Source of the DNA: Luidia sarsii
Taxonomy: Eukaryota > Echinodermata > Asteroidea > Paxillosida > Luidiidae
Direction of reading: 5' to 3'
Length of the DNA: 64,000 nt
Assembly (NCBI GenBank): GCA_949987565.1
Contig: OX465107.1
Location: 10,793,721 to 10,857,720 of the forward strand
The notes beneath the pieces are model-generated. The model worked only from the letters and a program-made list of their open reading frames with translations. It was not told where the DNA came from and made no database searches. The first letter of the stretch is position 1, and every line of letters starts with the position of its first letter. Below are positions 21,836-32,690 of this stretch, in pieces. The position numbers were made by a program, and so were the translations under genes.

Positions 21836-22250
21836 GCATTACACTATCAATCATACTCGTACAATTTACTTATTCATCGTCCAGACTAAATCAATCAATC
21901 GATCATGTTTACTGATGAATTCTCTAACATCATTGACCAATTTCTACTCAACCCTAGAGATGCCCGTTCTCATCACAGGGGACTTCAATGAACATGTACC
22001 GTACATGTTATTGTTAATGACTCTATGGACACTAACATGTGTACCGTAGTTTCGCACTGTTGCTTTCAAGAACCGGCCCGCATCAACATATTTCAGAAGC
22101 TACCCATAAAGCCGGCCATACTCTCGATCTACTCATTACACAAAAATCAGACACACCAGTATTTTTCAAACTCAAAATTTCTGATGGAATGTCAGATCAT
22201 AAGGCAAAATTTATGTCAATTGATGCTCGATCGATAAGCCATACACCACG
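21836..22250 (+). pseudogene. LINE apurinic/apyrimidinic-type endonuclease fragment
   Basis: Across frames the sequence reads LEMPVLITGDFNEHV (the GDFN catalytic motif), then THKAGHTLDLLIT and ISDGMSDHKAKF (the SDH catalytic histidine motif). This order (GDFN, TLDL, SDH) is the C-terminal half of the endonuclease domain of L2/CR1-type non-LTR retrotransposons. At least two frame breaks occur. It may derive from the same LINE family as 16130-17323 but is a separate fragment. Confidence 0.75.
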
Positions 22251-24210
22251 ACCAAAGTCATCAGCGCATTAGACAATGGTAAATTCTGCGATGACATTGC
22301 AGCTTCTGAATTATCTTTCTGGAGAACAAGCTGAATGACCAGTAGGTTATCAATATGCCTTACGAGCTAACCACAGCATTGAGTCAGCCACCTTCAAAAT
22401 CCAAAATGACCTGTTACCGTCCACAACATTTGAAATTGTCGACCATGCCAAATTGTTTAACCGCCTCAAATCTCTTTTTGAGATCTGTAGATGGGCAATT
22501 CTATGATAAGAGGACCTGACCCCAAAATTTCAAAATGTGTACAGTCATTTTTGGGTTGTTTATGATATGATTAAAGACACTGCAAGGCGTCTGAAAAAAT
22601 AATTTGTCTTGCTGTATCTTGGCTATAAGTGGATGAAAACCACAAATTCATATTGATGAAGTTTGGAAAATTTTGATTTAGGGCGTTTTATGCATGAAAA
22701 AGGCATTACCCCCACTAACTTATCAAATTCATTTAGTTAACAGTATGCTCTCAAAGATTTGAAACAAAAGTTAGGATTATAAATCAATTAACCAATGTTA
22801 AGGTTGTGAAGTTTCAATCCCTTAGTTAGCCATGTAATTTTACCAAAACATGAATTTGTTTGCTATACATGTTGCAGTTTTGCATAGCAGTTTTCAAAAA
22901 ATGTGTAGCAGTTTTTCAATAAATGTTTATATTGTTTCTAAAAAGTCATGGTAGTCTTTTGGAGTATAATTAAAATTTTACATGTAATTTGTTGCCAGTG
23001 TAGCACTAGCAGTGTACACATGCATATGTGTACATGTACATTTTAGTACAGAATAAGTCTGAATAACAGCTCGTGTTTCCACTAACTAATTAATGAAAGA
23101 TTGTCCACTTGTGACCATACCAGACCTGGTTGGTCACTGTTATTTAAATAGTTTTTGTGGTTTCCTCCAGAGTTGCTTTCCTGCCTGCTACTTGTGGCAG
23201 TTGCATTGTTAAGTTCCCCATTGTACTGTAGTCTGCTGTCTGCCTGCATCTGGCTAATTCTTGAATGCCAGTACACCTGTACATTGCTCCTTACTATTAT
23301 TGCGTACTTGCTGGCAGGCTTGGAGTTCTTTTGTTGCAGAGCTGGCATGGGCCCTATATAAGACAATTGTGTGGGGACCATGGTCAGTTCTGCTGTTCTG
23401 ACTGATAGGGCGTGGTTGTATTTACCGGTAGCTGTGCCTCAGCACATGGGCCATGGTGTTGTGTAGTGTTGTCTTGCCTGGAGTCCTGTATTTTATCAGG
23501 TATTGATTGTTGATTTGTAAATCGTGCCTCGTTTGGCCATTTTTTATGCTACCATACACCTGCATTTAAACAGCCAAATTGTACATGCCACACCCGTTTG
23601 TGTTTATGCCACAAACGGTTGTTTTTTCTGAAATAAATTAAAAATCATGATTTGTACTTATAGCTAATCTATTTTGATTCCTCAGCCTCTGTTGGTAAAA
23701 ACTTAACCCCTATTTCCTTAATTTGATACCACTTGGTTACACACTCCATCTAACTTCAATTTTTCTAAGGTTTCACTGAAGTTACGAGAACACTTTATGC
23801 TACCTTTATGCTTGGAACATGTATACGGCACATGATATTTTAGTCACACAACCTTGCGACTGCTCAATAGGCCGCGTGCCTTTCCAACTTGGCCGCGATG
23901 CCCTTTCAAAAAATACACTTGTCGCGGCCAACTTGGCCAGCATGCCCTTTTGTATTTACGTTTTACCTCTACATCCGTGCAAAATCCGTGCATACAAATA
24001 TTATTTCAAAAATGGTTTTTTTCTTTTCAATTTAAAAACAATGTTTTGTGTAAGAAATTTTAGGCATTTGCCGACCAAATATGCTGTAAAAACGGCTTTT
24101 GGGATCGTACTCGTCCCCGTGATTTGCGAACGCACTTATGTACAGTACACGTACATGTACATTTACGTTGAGGCTGATCATCATGGTGCGAGACCGCTGT
24201 CCAATCAACC
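22251..24210. other. Unassigned DNA, one TATA-like site
   Basis: No coding similarity recognised. CCCTATATAAGACAATTGTG near 23351 is a TATA-like motif in a region that could be an LTR or promoter remnant, but no LTR pair was found. ORF 23819-24241 (140 codons) has no recognisable domain and ends in a GTACAT tract. Confidence 0.35.
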
Positions 24211-24240
24211 AGTGTGTGTGCACTCGGCACGTGCACAATG

Positions 24241-24750
24241 ATTAGCAAACTTCCACCAGTCCTTACAGTTGTTTTCTAACAAATAAACTAATGTTTATTA
24301 CAGTTGTAATAGCAATGTTTCGAGTTTCGCCGTCAACCGAAGTACGCACTCCTCATAAGAAATGCATTTCCTAGAATTGTAGAATTTTCTAGATGGAGTT
24401 GTCATTTATTCGTTGAGATATCGGAAGTTGAAAATTGCATATTATTTTTGCAACTTCGCTCTGTGAGGCGCCGCGGAAGATCAAGCCAAAACGGCGTTTT
24501 TCGACCGCCATGCGTCTACCCTGTAAACATCCTGCAAATCTGTCGATTATACCCTTAAATTGAAGCCTGTATTCTCTTCTTTCTATCCCTACCCTTTCAA
24601 AATTAATGAAAATTAATGGCTGGCTGCTACGAGTACGCTGCGCTACTCAAGCCTGATCGGAACTTCCAGAAGTATAAGTGAGACGGTTACGCTACAAAAA
24701 AGTACAATTTATTTTACTACCGAAACAAAACATGGATTGGGATAATAATT
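24241..24750. repeat. Repeat family Z, copy 1
   Basis: It shares, in inverted orientation, the whole series TTAGAAAACAACT / ATCGGAAGTTGAAAATTGCA / GCCTGATCGGAACT / AGTACAATTTATTTTACTAC with 25765-26445. Both copies end close to ATTGGGATAATAATTG. The PLE piece starts directly after this copy. Confidence 0.7.
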
Positions 24751-25764
24751 GCTCGGCAAGTGAAGAAGAACTCCATTGCTAAAGTCTATTCCATCCCCAG
24801 AAGTTTGGCACTCAAACAAAAGCCACCAGGTCCCAAGGACAATCCCAAGGTTCCCTTAGTTACTTCCTACCATCCTTCTCTTCCTCCTCTCAGGAAGATA
24901 ACTAAGGAAAACCACCATATTCTCCACACTTCAGATCGTCTGGCTGATGCCAATTCAAATTCGCCTGTTTTGGCTTTCAGGCGCCCCCGTAACCTGTGTG
25001 ACTTAATTGTCCGAGCAGAGGTTCCCCCTTTGGACACTTCACCTCCCACTAAATTTGGTACATTTAAGTGTACCTCGAAATGCATTGTTTGCAAGACACA
25101 TGTCAAGGAAATAGACTCTTTCAATGGACATTCTTCTGGAACTACCCACACGACCTATGGCTTTATCACGTGTACCACCTCAAACATCATATACCTCATC
25201 TCATGTAGAGTTTGTAATGTTCAGTATGTTGGCGAGACCAAAAACACCCTCAAAAAACGTATCTATGATCATAGGTCTACAATCAAAACCAGTAAAATGG
25301 ACACCCCTGTTGGGTATCACTTCAATCTCCCTGATCATTCGATATCAGATATGAGTGTACTGGGCATAAGCCCGTTGCACACTAGACGAAATCGCCGAGG
25401 TCCCTGGCGATTAAATCGCAACCATGTCATGAAATCGCAAATCTGTGGTGTGTGCAAGTGACCCTTGCGAAACAAATCGCCAGGGACCTTGGTTTTTGAT
25501 CTCCGAGGTCCAGACCTCCTACAAAATTTCGCACCCTTGTCAAAATCGCCGTGATCGTGTGTGTGAAACGTGAACAGTGTTCGTAACCACGGACCCTGGT
25601 TTTGGCAGGGACACTGGGCATGCGCACTGCGCGTGTTTATGTTTGGAACCAGTGTTATAGCTGCGCTGGTCGGCGGGCGGACGGGGCTGACCACCACGGG
25701 TAATCTCCGTCCACCACTCCTTGTGAAAAACAATGCTTCTGACCGGCACTGTGTTCACCCCATT

Positions 25765-26445
25765 ATTATCCCAATCTATATCATGGTTTCGGTAGTAAAA
25801 TAAATTGTACTTTTTTTGTAGCGTAACCGAGTTCCGATCAGGCTTGAGCCTATATATATAGCGCAGCGTGATCGTAGTCGTAACTCGTATGCAGCCATGC
25901 GGTCGCTGTGCACGTGCACTGTGCAGTATACAGTTTGTGCAAAGACGTGTTGTGTCATGTCACATGTGCCGCGCGTAGGCTGGTTTCGGCCCTTCTGCTC
26001 CTGTAGTGTCACTATGGCTTTACCTAGAGGCGGAAACCACACCTAGACTTGCCAACCTCGCTAACGTCGCGAAGGGAAATCGGTCATAACAAACAAACAA
26101 AAATCATCGTTTGTCTCCAAATGTTGTTTCCGCGTAGTTTAATATTATTCCCTTCGTTACTTTTGTGGTATGAATAGTGGTATGAATAGAAAGAAGGGGA
26201 ATACAGGCTTCAATTTGAGGGTTAAATTTTGCAATGTTCAACTTCCGATATCTCAAGAAATGAATGAAAAATTCCTTCTCAAATTTTCTAGAATTCTAGA
26301 AAATACACTTTGGTTGACCACGAAACTTAAAACATCGCTAGTATAACTATAATAAACATTAGTTATTTGTTAGAAAACAACTCAACTGTAAGGGCTGCGC
26401 TGGCAGAAGTCTACTAAACATTGCACACATACTGAGTGCAAGTAA
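25765..26445. repeat. Repeat family Z, copy 2, inverted
   Basis: Inverted relative to 24241-24750. A non-matching stretch at about 25900-26060 interrupts it. Confidence 0.65.
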
Positions 26446-26642
26446 AGTTCCGAAACGGGGGACGTTGGTGTTTTGGTGACAGCGTTGTGTGTGTAAGCTC
26501 GCTTCGTGATCGCTAACGACCTAGGTGACAGACAACTGGCGCCTGTCACCAAGGACCCTAGTTTTTCGGTTTGTGTGTGAAATGGGCTTTTGGTTGACCG
26601 CGAAACTTAAAACATCGCTAGTATAACTGTAATAAACATTAG

Positions 26643-26765
26643 GTGATATACAAAAATGTTGCAAACTGCTTACTGACTAAAATTACCAAAAAGTAAATCT
26701 AAAATTTAGTGGGCCTGACGTTTCGATCCTAGCAGGACCTTTCTCAAAGGCAGAATAACATTAGG
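26643..26765 (-). mobile_element. PLE 3'-end fragment with hammerhead-like motif
   Basis: On the minus strand it ends with CTTTGAGAAAGGTCCTGCTA, GGATCGAAACGTCAGG and CCCACTAAA. It splits the second copy of the ACATTAG...TTAGTTATTTGTTAG segment, and ACATTAGGT flanks it on both sides (26636 and 26758), resembling a target duplication. Confidence 0.65.
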
Positions 26766-27324
26766 TAATAAACATTAGTTATTTGTTAGAAAACAACTCA
26801 ACTGTAAGGGCTGCGCTGGCAGAAGTCTACTAATCATTGCACACGTACTGAGTGCACGTAAAGTTCCGAAACGGGGGACATTGGTGTTTTGGTGACAGCG
26901 TTGTGTGTGTAAGCTCGCTTCGTGATCGCTAATGACCTAGGTGACAGACAACTGGCGCCTGTAACCAAGGACCCTAGTTTTTCGGTTTGTGTGTGAAATG
27001 GGCTATAGAATCCATTGGTCACCGTAGAAATGCTGTCCGTCTTAGTCGTGAGAAAATGTGGATGAAACGTCTTCGGACTATTCAACTACATGGTCTCAAC
27101 ATCCAGGAGGGTAATGACTTAAACACCATGCAGCTTTCTGATAATCCTTCTTTTGTGTTCAGTCCTTCACACTTCTCTCTTTGATCTTTCCCCCTCTTCT
27201 CACTAATCCATACCCTACTCCTTGCCCTTCCCTTTGATCTCTCCCTACCAGCTTTACTCTTTGTCCTTTGTTTCTCATCCGTGTCCTATTCACTCTCTTC
27301 CCCCTTTTTTCGTGTACATGTATC

Positions 27325-27400
27325 TGTGTTGTCCTTGTCACTCTGCCTTTGAGAAAGGTCCTGATAGGATCGAAACGTCAGGCCCACTAAATCTTAAGAC
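27325..27400 (+). ncRNA. Hammerhead-ribozyme-like motif at PLE 3' end
   Basis: CTTTGAGAAAGGTCCTGATA then GGATCGAAACGTCAGG: a stem II candidate GGTCCT / AGGATC closed by a 3-nt loop, followed by the GAAAC-GTC core. PLEs are known to carry minimal hammerhead motifs near their ends. The usual CTGANGA strand is imperfect here (TTGAGAA), so activity is doubtful. Confidence 0.4.
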
Positions 27401-27904
27401 TGTACAGAGTCGTGTAAAAGTCTGATCGCACTTATGTGCGTTTTTTTCAAAGAACTGTTTCACAGGAAGACTTTCTGAATTGTACATAAAATGTCAAACC
27501 TGTGTCTTGTGTTTTTATTTTAATAAAATATAATCATATTTCCACTGTGTTATAACATCCGGTAACTCCACGACTTTTTCGCGACTTTTTTTTCATTGCG
27601 TAGCGGTTCGCCATTACTGCACTAGTCTTGGTTCAAGTCATTGTTGGTTTGGATAGCCGACCGTGATCTGCAATGTACACATGCGTAAGAACTGGCACAG
27701 AGATCCGCACACGCGTACGTGTTGAACTTGTTGAGCGTTCTGTGTGGGTCCGTACATGTGTTTGCGGATCATTTAGGGTAATGTTTCTCGATTTTGGATC
27801 ACTGCCAAAGCCTTGGATGACACCAAGTTGCTAAGAAATCTTCATTTTCCGTATACCGATGCCTACTGGGCAAAACGGCCACTTAATTAAGCTTGAATAA
27901 AGAA

Positions 27905-28080
27905 ATAAAACATAATACCAATATGCAGGCACACCAGACCCGACTTGACCATTATGGGCACGTGAGGCCCGACCGATGCGGACAAACCAGACCAGACTTG
28001 ACTACGGGTACGAGACCCGTTACCACGGGCACACAAGACCCTAACATGTTGGGCACACCAGACCCAGCTACAGTATATTC
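27905..28080. repeat. Degenerate short tandem repeat
   Basis: Units around GGGCACACCAGACCC(G/A) recur four to five times with 30-50-bp spacing. Confidence 0.55.
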
Positions 28081-28396
28081 AAATTCTATTACGTAACACT
28101 CGTATAAGCCTTCAGGGGTAGCATTTCCCAGGCATTAAGGCAGTGAAGTCACACAATAGAAATCAAAGCAAGCAAGAATTCCTAGCAGGTCCAGTTGCCT
28201 ATAAAGGTCCGGGCCAATGAATAGAGACCATCTTTTTCAAGTGTGACAGCAGTGAGTATACATGACTAGTGACTAGTGCTCAAGAAAACAACGCCGTTTC
28301 TCAGCCCTTCTCCCCGCAGGGAGAGAACATGGGCCACCTCGAGTCGCAAGCGAAAGAGATACAGTATGGCAGCTGTCTGAGACACTGTTCCGCTTC

Positions 28397-29230
28397 ATGG
28401 ATCAAGCAGCTACTGATCGCAACTTGAGTGCCAGGCATGCGAGCTATGCCAGCATGGGTAGGAGGGCTCCTCCGCCCAGTGACCTTTCGGGACATGCGAG
28501 CCATGCCCGTCTGGACCAGGGTGCTGCCCGGCTCGCTGGAGATTTCACCGAGCTGGTCGACCTAGGTGCCGGGTCATTTGACGATGACATTCTCAGTCGT
28601 TTCGCCGGCGATGCCAACAGCTTGGAATCGGCTTCACTGGCTGGCCATGTCACTGAGAACTACGATCCAGCTGAATTTAATTCGGAGGCCATACCTTCTC
28701 AGCCGGCCCCTGATATAGCATTTGATTTGGACAATGACATCTACATGTATGATGCCAACTCCAATCTTGGTACTGCCAAATTTGAAAAACTGGCGGACTT
28801 GATGACTAAGGCGGTATCACTCCCATCGAAGGACAGTCTCAAACAGATTAAACAGCGCTACCTAATGCAATCAAATGCTCAAGCAGCATGCACACCAAGG
28901 ATCAACAGCGAAATCTGGACAATTCTCCCCAGCAAGGCCCGTGGTCTGGATGCAAATCTCCAGAGATTGTAACATATGGGGAGATTTTATCTGAAATTCA
29001 CAGTTCATGCACTGAGAACCGGCCTATTGATTCAAAGCGAATCAAACTAATCGTCATTGACGGCTTGACAGTCTCTGGGTTTACTTCGTACGAACTGAGT
29101 ATGCAGCGCGGAGCTGGCCTGAAACCCTTCCTCAACCCCAAGTACAAGATGTTGTGCAGTAAGTCAAATCCACTAGATGACAAACTGTTCGGAAAGGACA
29201 TCCGAGAAACACTGAGCGTCGCACAGGCAT
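28397..29230 (+). pseudogene. DIRS-like retrotransposon gag-type ORF
   Basis: The first frame (28397-28972, 191 codons) is alanine/aspartate-rich and ends with INSEIWTILPSKARGLDANL, the conserved segment of DIRS1-type gag proteins. It is followed in another frame (28970-29230) by LTVSGFTSYELSMQRGAGLK and KLFGKDIRETL, which continue the same protein. A frameshift near 28970 separates them. It lies immediately upstream of the RT-RNase H relic. No zinc knuckle seen. Confidence 0.65.
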
Positions 29231-29499
29231 AGAATATGGGTCAGAAGGTGTCTTTCCAAACAAACAGGCTACAGCGGTCAAGGAGGGTTTGAGCCAAGCC
29301 ATATCAACCCTACAAGACCCGAGGCACCCTGCAGAACCAGAGAATCAACCGCAGAGCTCCGCAGCAGCAATGGCATCGCCCTCACCCACGAGCCGTGTTT
29401 ACAGTGTCACACCTACCACTATCACCTCGGCGTATGCCGACGGAAGGTCATGGCAGTGCTAATGCCGCACGCCTAGCTTCGGCCAACTTTCCTCCAAAA

Positions 29500-30850
29500 A
29501 ACTATTAAGTTCAAACCTGTCCATGGCTGGAAACCTCAGGTTTTTCAGAAATGATTGGTCCAAAATAACATCCAGACCCTTGGATTTTGGACAAAATTAC
29601 TGGTTACAAAATCAATTTTACATGTACTTCCATTCCATTTCAGTTCTATGCTCGTCCTCAGACCCAACATTCCTCTGATGAGGCAAGCGCAATTGACAAA
29701 GAATTGTCTCAACTCCTCTCCAAACAAGCAATTAGAGAGATTGCGTGTTCTGAATGTCAGTTTGTTTCAACTATCTTTACCATTACCAAAAAGACTGGTG
29801 GTTAAAGATCAATTATAAATCTGAAAAATTTGAACTGTTTCACAAAATACGTTCATTTTAAAATGAAACAGTTTGGTCTGATCAAAGATTTAACTTTGCC
29901 TTCAGACTTTTTAACAACTATTGATCTGAAGGATGCTTATTTTTCAATTCCTTTTCATCCCCTCCATCAGGCTTATCTATCTTTCGAATGGAACGGGCAT
30001 TTCTTCTGTTTTCAATGCCTCCCGTTTGCCCTGAGTTCGGCTCCACGAGTCTTTACCAAGGTCATGAAGCCTGTCATTGCTTTAGCTAGAAGTAGAGGCA
30101 TTAGAACGATGATTTATTTGGATATTTTCATTCTCTCCCGCACAAAAGAAGAGTGCATTGACAATACCAAATTCATGATGAATCTCCTGTCTTCTTTGGG
30201 ATTTTCAATTAATATCGACAAATCTAGTCTGAATCCAAGTCACATGGAAACTTTTCTTGGTTTTCGCATTGATTCATGGCAAATGATTTTTAGTTTGCCC
30301 CAGGATAAAATTGAAATCTCTGAGGAACTCTATTCTGTCTTGTCAAAAAACAAGAATTTGTGATCTAGCAAAATTCATTGGTCTTGTGGTATCAACCTTT
30401 GAATGTTTTCCATGTGGTAAATTACACTTTCGTTATCTCGAAGCTGCGAAAACAAGTTTTCTGCATGAAGCAGGCCACAATTTTGACACTTTTTTCATTG
30501 TAACAAACCGTGTCAAACAAGAAATTTGTTGGTGGCTGTCTCTAAAATCCGAAGAATTTAACACCCCTATCCATCCCGCACCGATTATATCAACAGATGC
30601 TAACAAGCGGGGATGGGGGGCAGTCTTGAACAATGACAATTCTTATGCTCAGGACATCTGGGCTCCCGAGCATTCTCCTTTGCATATATATCAATGCTCT
30701 AGAGTTGTTGGCAATCCAAAATGGTTTGCAAGCTTTATATGGCTCGTGCACTCATATGCACATCCATATTAAATCAGATAATACTACAGCGGTGTCGTAT
30801 ATAGATAGATATCCTAACATTCCTAACAAGAATGAGACTGGTTTTTTTTC
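29500..30850 (+). pseudogene. DIRS-like reverse transcriptase and RNase H, frameshifted, catalytic Asp lost
   Basis: An entry motif with several frame changes (29500-29810) leads to a longer open segment at 29830-30363. This carries LTTIDLKDAYFSIPFHPLHQ (RT block A), LPFALSSAPRVFTKVMKPV (block B) and IRTMIYLDIFILSRTKEE. The last should be YLDD, so the second catalytic aspartate is replaced by isoleucine. After a shift, 30340-30640 reads LAKFIGLVVSTFECFPCGKL and IISTDANKRGWGAVLNN, the RNase H start. It continues at 30680-30830 as NALELLAIQNGLQALYG and SDNTTAVSYIDR. It then breaks off in T-rich DNA. No tyrosine recombinase or flanking repeats seen. Copy clearly inactive. Confidence 0.88.
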
Positions 30851-32496
30851 TTTTTTCCTTCGATCTAACCTTGGAGTTGACTTTTGACAAATGTTAAACA
30901 ATAAAACTGTGTAAAATCACTCACATCGTACTGTTTCGTACAAATTAATTAATTTTCTTCACTTTTACTGTGTCATCCTTTCATTACAGTCTCATCTCGG
31001 TCTCGACCTTTTGCAAAGTTTTGGTCTCGGTCTCGAACTAATGGGTCTCGACTACAACACTGGAATCGGCTAATGTTTGGTTTTGCTGAACAGTTTGATT
31101 TTTAGGCTTTGTCACATTTGGACTTGCTGCAGTCTTATCCTAAGTGAGGTTCTTGGATCTTGGCGTCATCCTCAATTTCCTTCAGGGCCTAATACAATAA
31201 AAAAAAATAATGAGAAAAAAAAACTCAGAAAAATACATAAGATACCCTGTTGAAAGGAAAGTGGAATACTAATAATAGCAACCAGTTTTACATCTTTTTA
31301 ACATTGAAAGCCAGAGTTTGGAAAACATGTAAAAGCAATCCACTGCAGAATTCAAGAAAATGAATCGTTAATTTCAATTGAAGAAAATTGACCATTGATA
31401 TTAAATACTGTAGGTATGTACATATCTTTGACAAATTTATACATCAGAAAACCAGTAAGTTTTGAAAAATGTCTATTTTGTTGTTGCACAAAACCATTTA
31501 AAATTTAGTAATGATATTATCATTACAGGGATGCGCTGTATATGTCGCCTTTTCCAATTCAGATAATGACAGGGATAGTGCTTCAAAATAAGCAAATTAA
31601 TTGCCTACAAGCCAGAGAATTCGCCATGGTGGTAGTGATACTGAGCATGAGGCGGCGCTGCCTGTGCATGCGGGGTGCCTTAAGTCACAATAGCCACTGC
31701 GTTGTACCGAGACTCTGCGTCCACTTCCGGGTTGTTACGGCGAACTTCAATGACAGATTGTCGTTGCTTTTACCCCCAAAATTAGCGTACAAAACATTCC
31801 TCACATTATACAATATCACATAAATCTATGGCTATCAATTTGATACATTTTAGCTTCTACAAGACACTTGTAAAATGACCCGACGACCTACGTTGTACAA
31901 CCTTCAACCAGACTGAGACGATCGATGATAAACATGGAGCGCCCGTCCCACTTCATAATTATTGTTTACGTCGAAGTGTCATAGCAACAATTATTGAATT
32001 GGATCATTGTAAAAATAGCTTGCAATGACGTCCTTTAAAAAATAAAAATGTCCAGATTTTTTCTCCTACATGTATTGTATAATTAAGTTTTTTATTAATT
32101 ATATGAATTGGGCGATTAAAAAAAAAGAAGGTTGGGCCGATAGTACTAGTAGGGTACATTACAAGCAATCCCGCAGGGTAACACCGGCAATTCCCTTTTT
32201 TCGAATTTGCCCCCGACGTGACTTTTTTGAAAATTATCCAACCCAAAACCCACCACGCAGCGATCTTGGATCCTTACATTTACAATCGCCATTTGTAACT
32301 TATTTTTAAAAGGGCGATTGGGTCCAAGTTACTCGGACTAATTTCGATGCAATTGACGCCGCGGCTTTGGTCATGACGGTAGCGATGTTTTTTTGAAAGA
32401 CAACAACAAGAGGCATTTTTTATACCGAAAATAAACGCATTTTAAAGTCTCGACAGTAGAGTTAAAATTACTGTATAGATTAGCTTAATATCTTAC
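30851..32496. other. Unassigned DNA (possible intron of a minus-strand gene)
   Basis: AT-rich, with no domain recognised. A GGTCTCGGTCTCGA word repeats near 31010-31050. ORF 31542-31823 (plus) follows a good acceptor-like ATTATCATTACAG but has no recognisable product. Confidence 0.35.
31135..31188 (-). CDS. Candidate terminal coding exon, unknown gene
   Basis: Minus strand: a long T-tract followed by ATTGTATTAG forms a strong acceptor. It is followed by 17 codons ALKEIEDDAKIQEPHLG and a TAA stop. The charged, helix-prone composition is protein-like. A strong donor AAAAG|GTAAGA exists at 32497 on the same strand, and the reading frame joins in phase 0. I do not recognise the protein, and a 54-bp frame can arise by chance. 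Confidence 0.3.
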   Translation of the reverse strand, partial: ALKEIEDDAKIQEPHLG

Positions 32497-32522
32497 CTTT
32501 TCACGATCACTCTGAGGAATCT
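32497..32522 (-). CDS. Candidate upstream exon end, unknown gene
   Basis: Minus strand: the donor GAAAAG|GTAAGATATT is close to consensus. The frame before it reads IPQSDREK and would join in phase 0 to the exon at 31135-31188. Going upstream the sequence runs into a MITE (32523-32690) and an in-frame stop, so the exon start is not determined and it could be a 5'-untranslated exon. Confidence 0.2.
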
Positions 32523-32690
32523 TCCTTGTCAACGTTTATATTTTGTCAGCATTACAGGCTGGTTGAACCAGTCTATTAGCTGACAGTCTATTAGCTGATA
32601 GTCTGGTTCCGAGAGCTAAACATCCTGACAAATACTGTGAAGTCAGGGAACCATACGGACGACTGCCGTAGCCAACGACGTTACATGTGG
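32523..32690. mobile_element. MITE, truncated copy (related to 63199-63379)
   Basis: It matches, in inverted orientation, most of the MITE at 63199-63379: GGCTGGTTGAACCAGTCTAT, AGTCTGGTTCC, CATCCTGACAAATACTGTGA and GTCAGGGAACCA. The outer terminal repeat on one side has been lost. A duplicated AGTCTATTAGCTGA is seen near 32570-32600. Confidence 0.7.

Larger units (their letters stand above)
25369..27004. mobile_element. 1.6-kb TIR element inserted in the PLE (3-bp ATA duplication)
   Basis: The left end AGCCCGTTGCACACTAGACG begins after ATA (25366-25368). The right end GTGTGTGAAATGGGCT finishes at 27004, before ATA (27005-27007). The PLE reading frame is interrupted exactly here. A 3-bp duplication and the short imperfect TIR suggest a PIF/Harbinger-type non-autonomous element. 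The interior has repeat Z copy 2 and a near-identical duplication of its right end: the GTGTGTGAAATGGGCT end also occurs at 26571-26586. No transposase seen. Confidence 0.65.
24752..27425 (+). pseudogene. Penelope-like element, C-terminal linker plus GIY-YIG endonuclease, split by an insertion
   Basis: The first coding part (24760-25365) starts KKNSIAKVYSIPRSLALKQK. It contains CTSKCIVCKTH, a cysteine-rich linker, and the GIY-YIG endonuclease core: NIIYLISCRVCNVQYVGETK, NTLKKRIYDHRSTIK and VGYHFNLPDHS. Reading stops making sense at 25369, where a TIR element begins. It resumes at 27008 with HRRNAVRLSREKMWMKRLRT and GLNIQEGNDLN, followed by a pyrimidine-rich 3' region and the hammerhead-like end at 27340-27400. 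PLEs encode RT plus a C-terminal GIY-YIG domain; the RT is absent here, so the copy is 5'-truncated at repeat Z. Paralogues at 59740-61160 (minus) and 61290-61770 (plus) show the uninterrupted order. Confidence 0.88.

Noticed and set aside
23340..23520. LTR with TATA box
   Set aside because: No second LTR, no TG...CA ends and no polypurine tract or primer-binding site were found.
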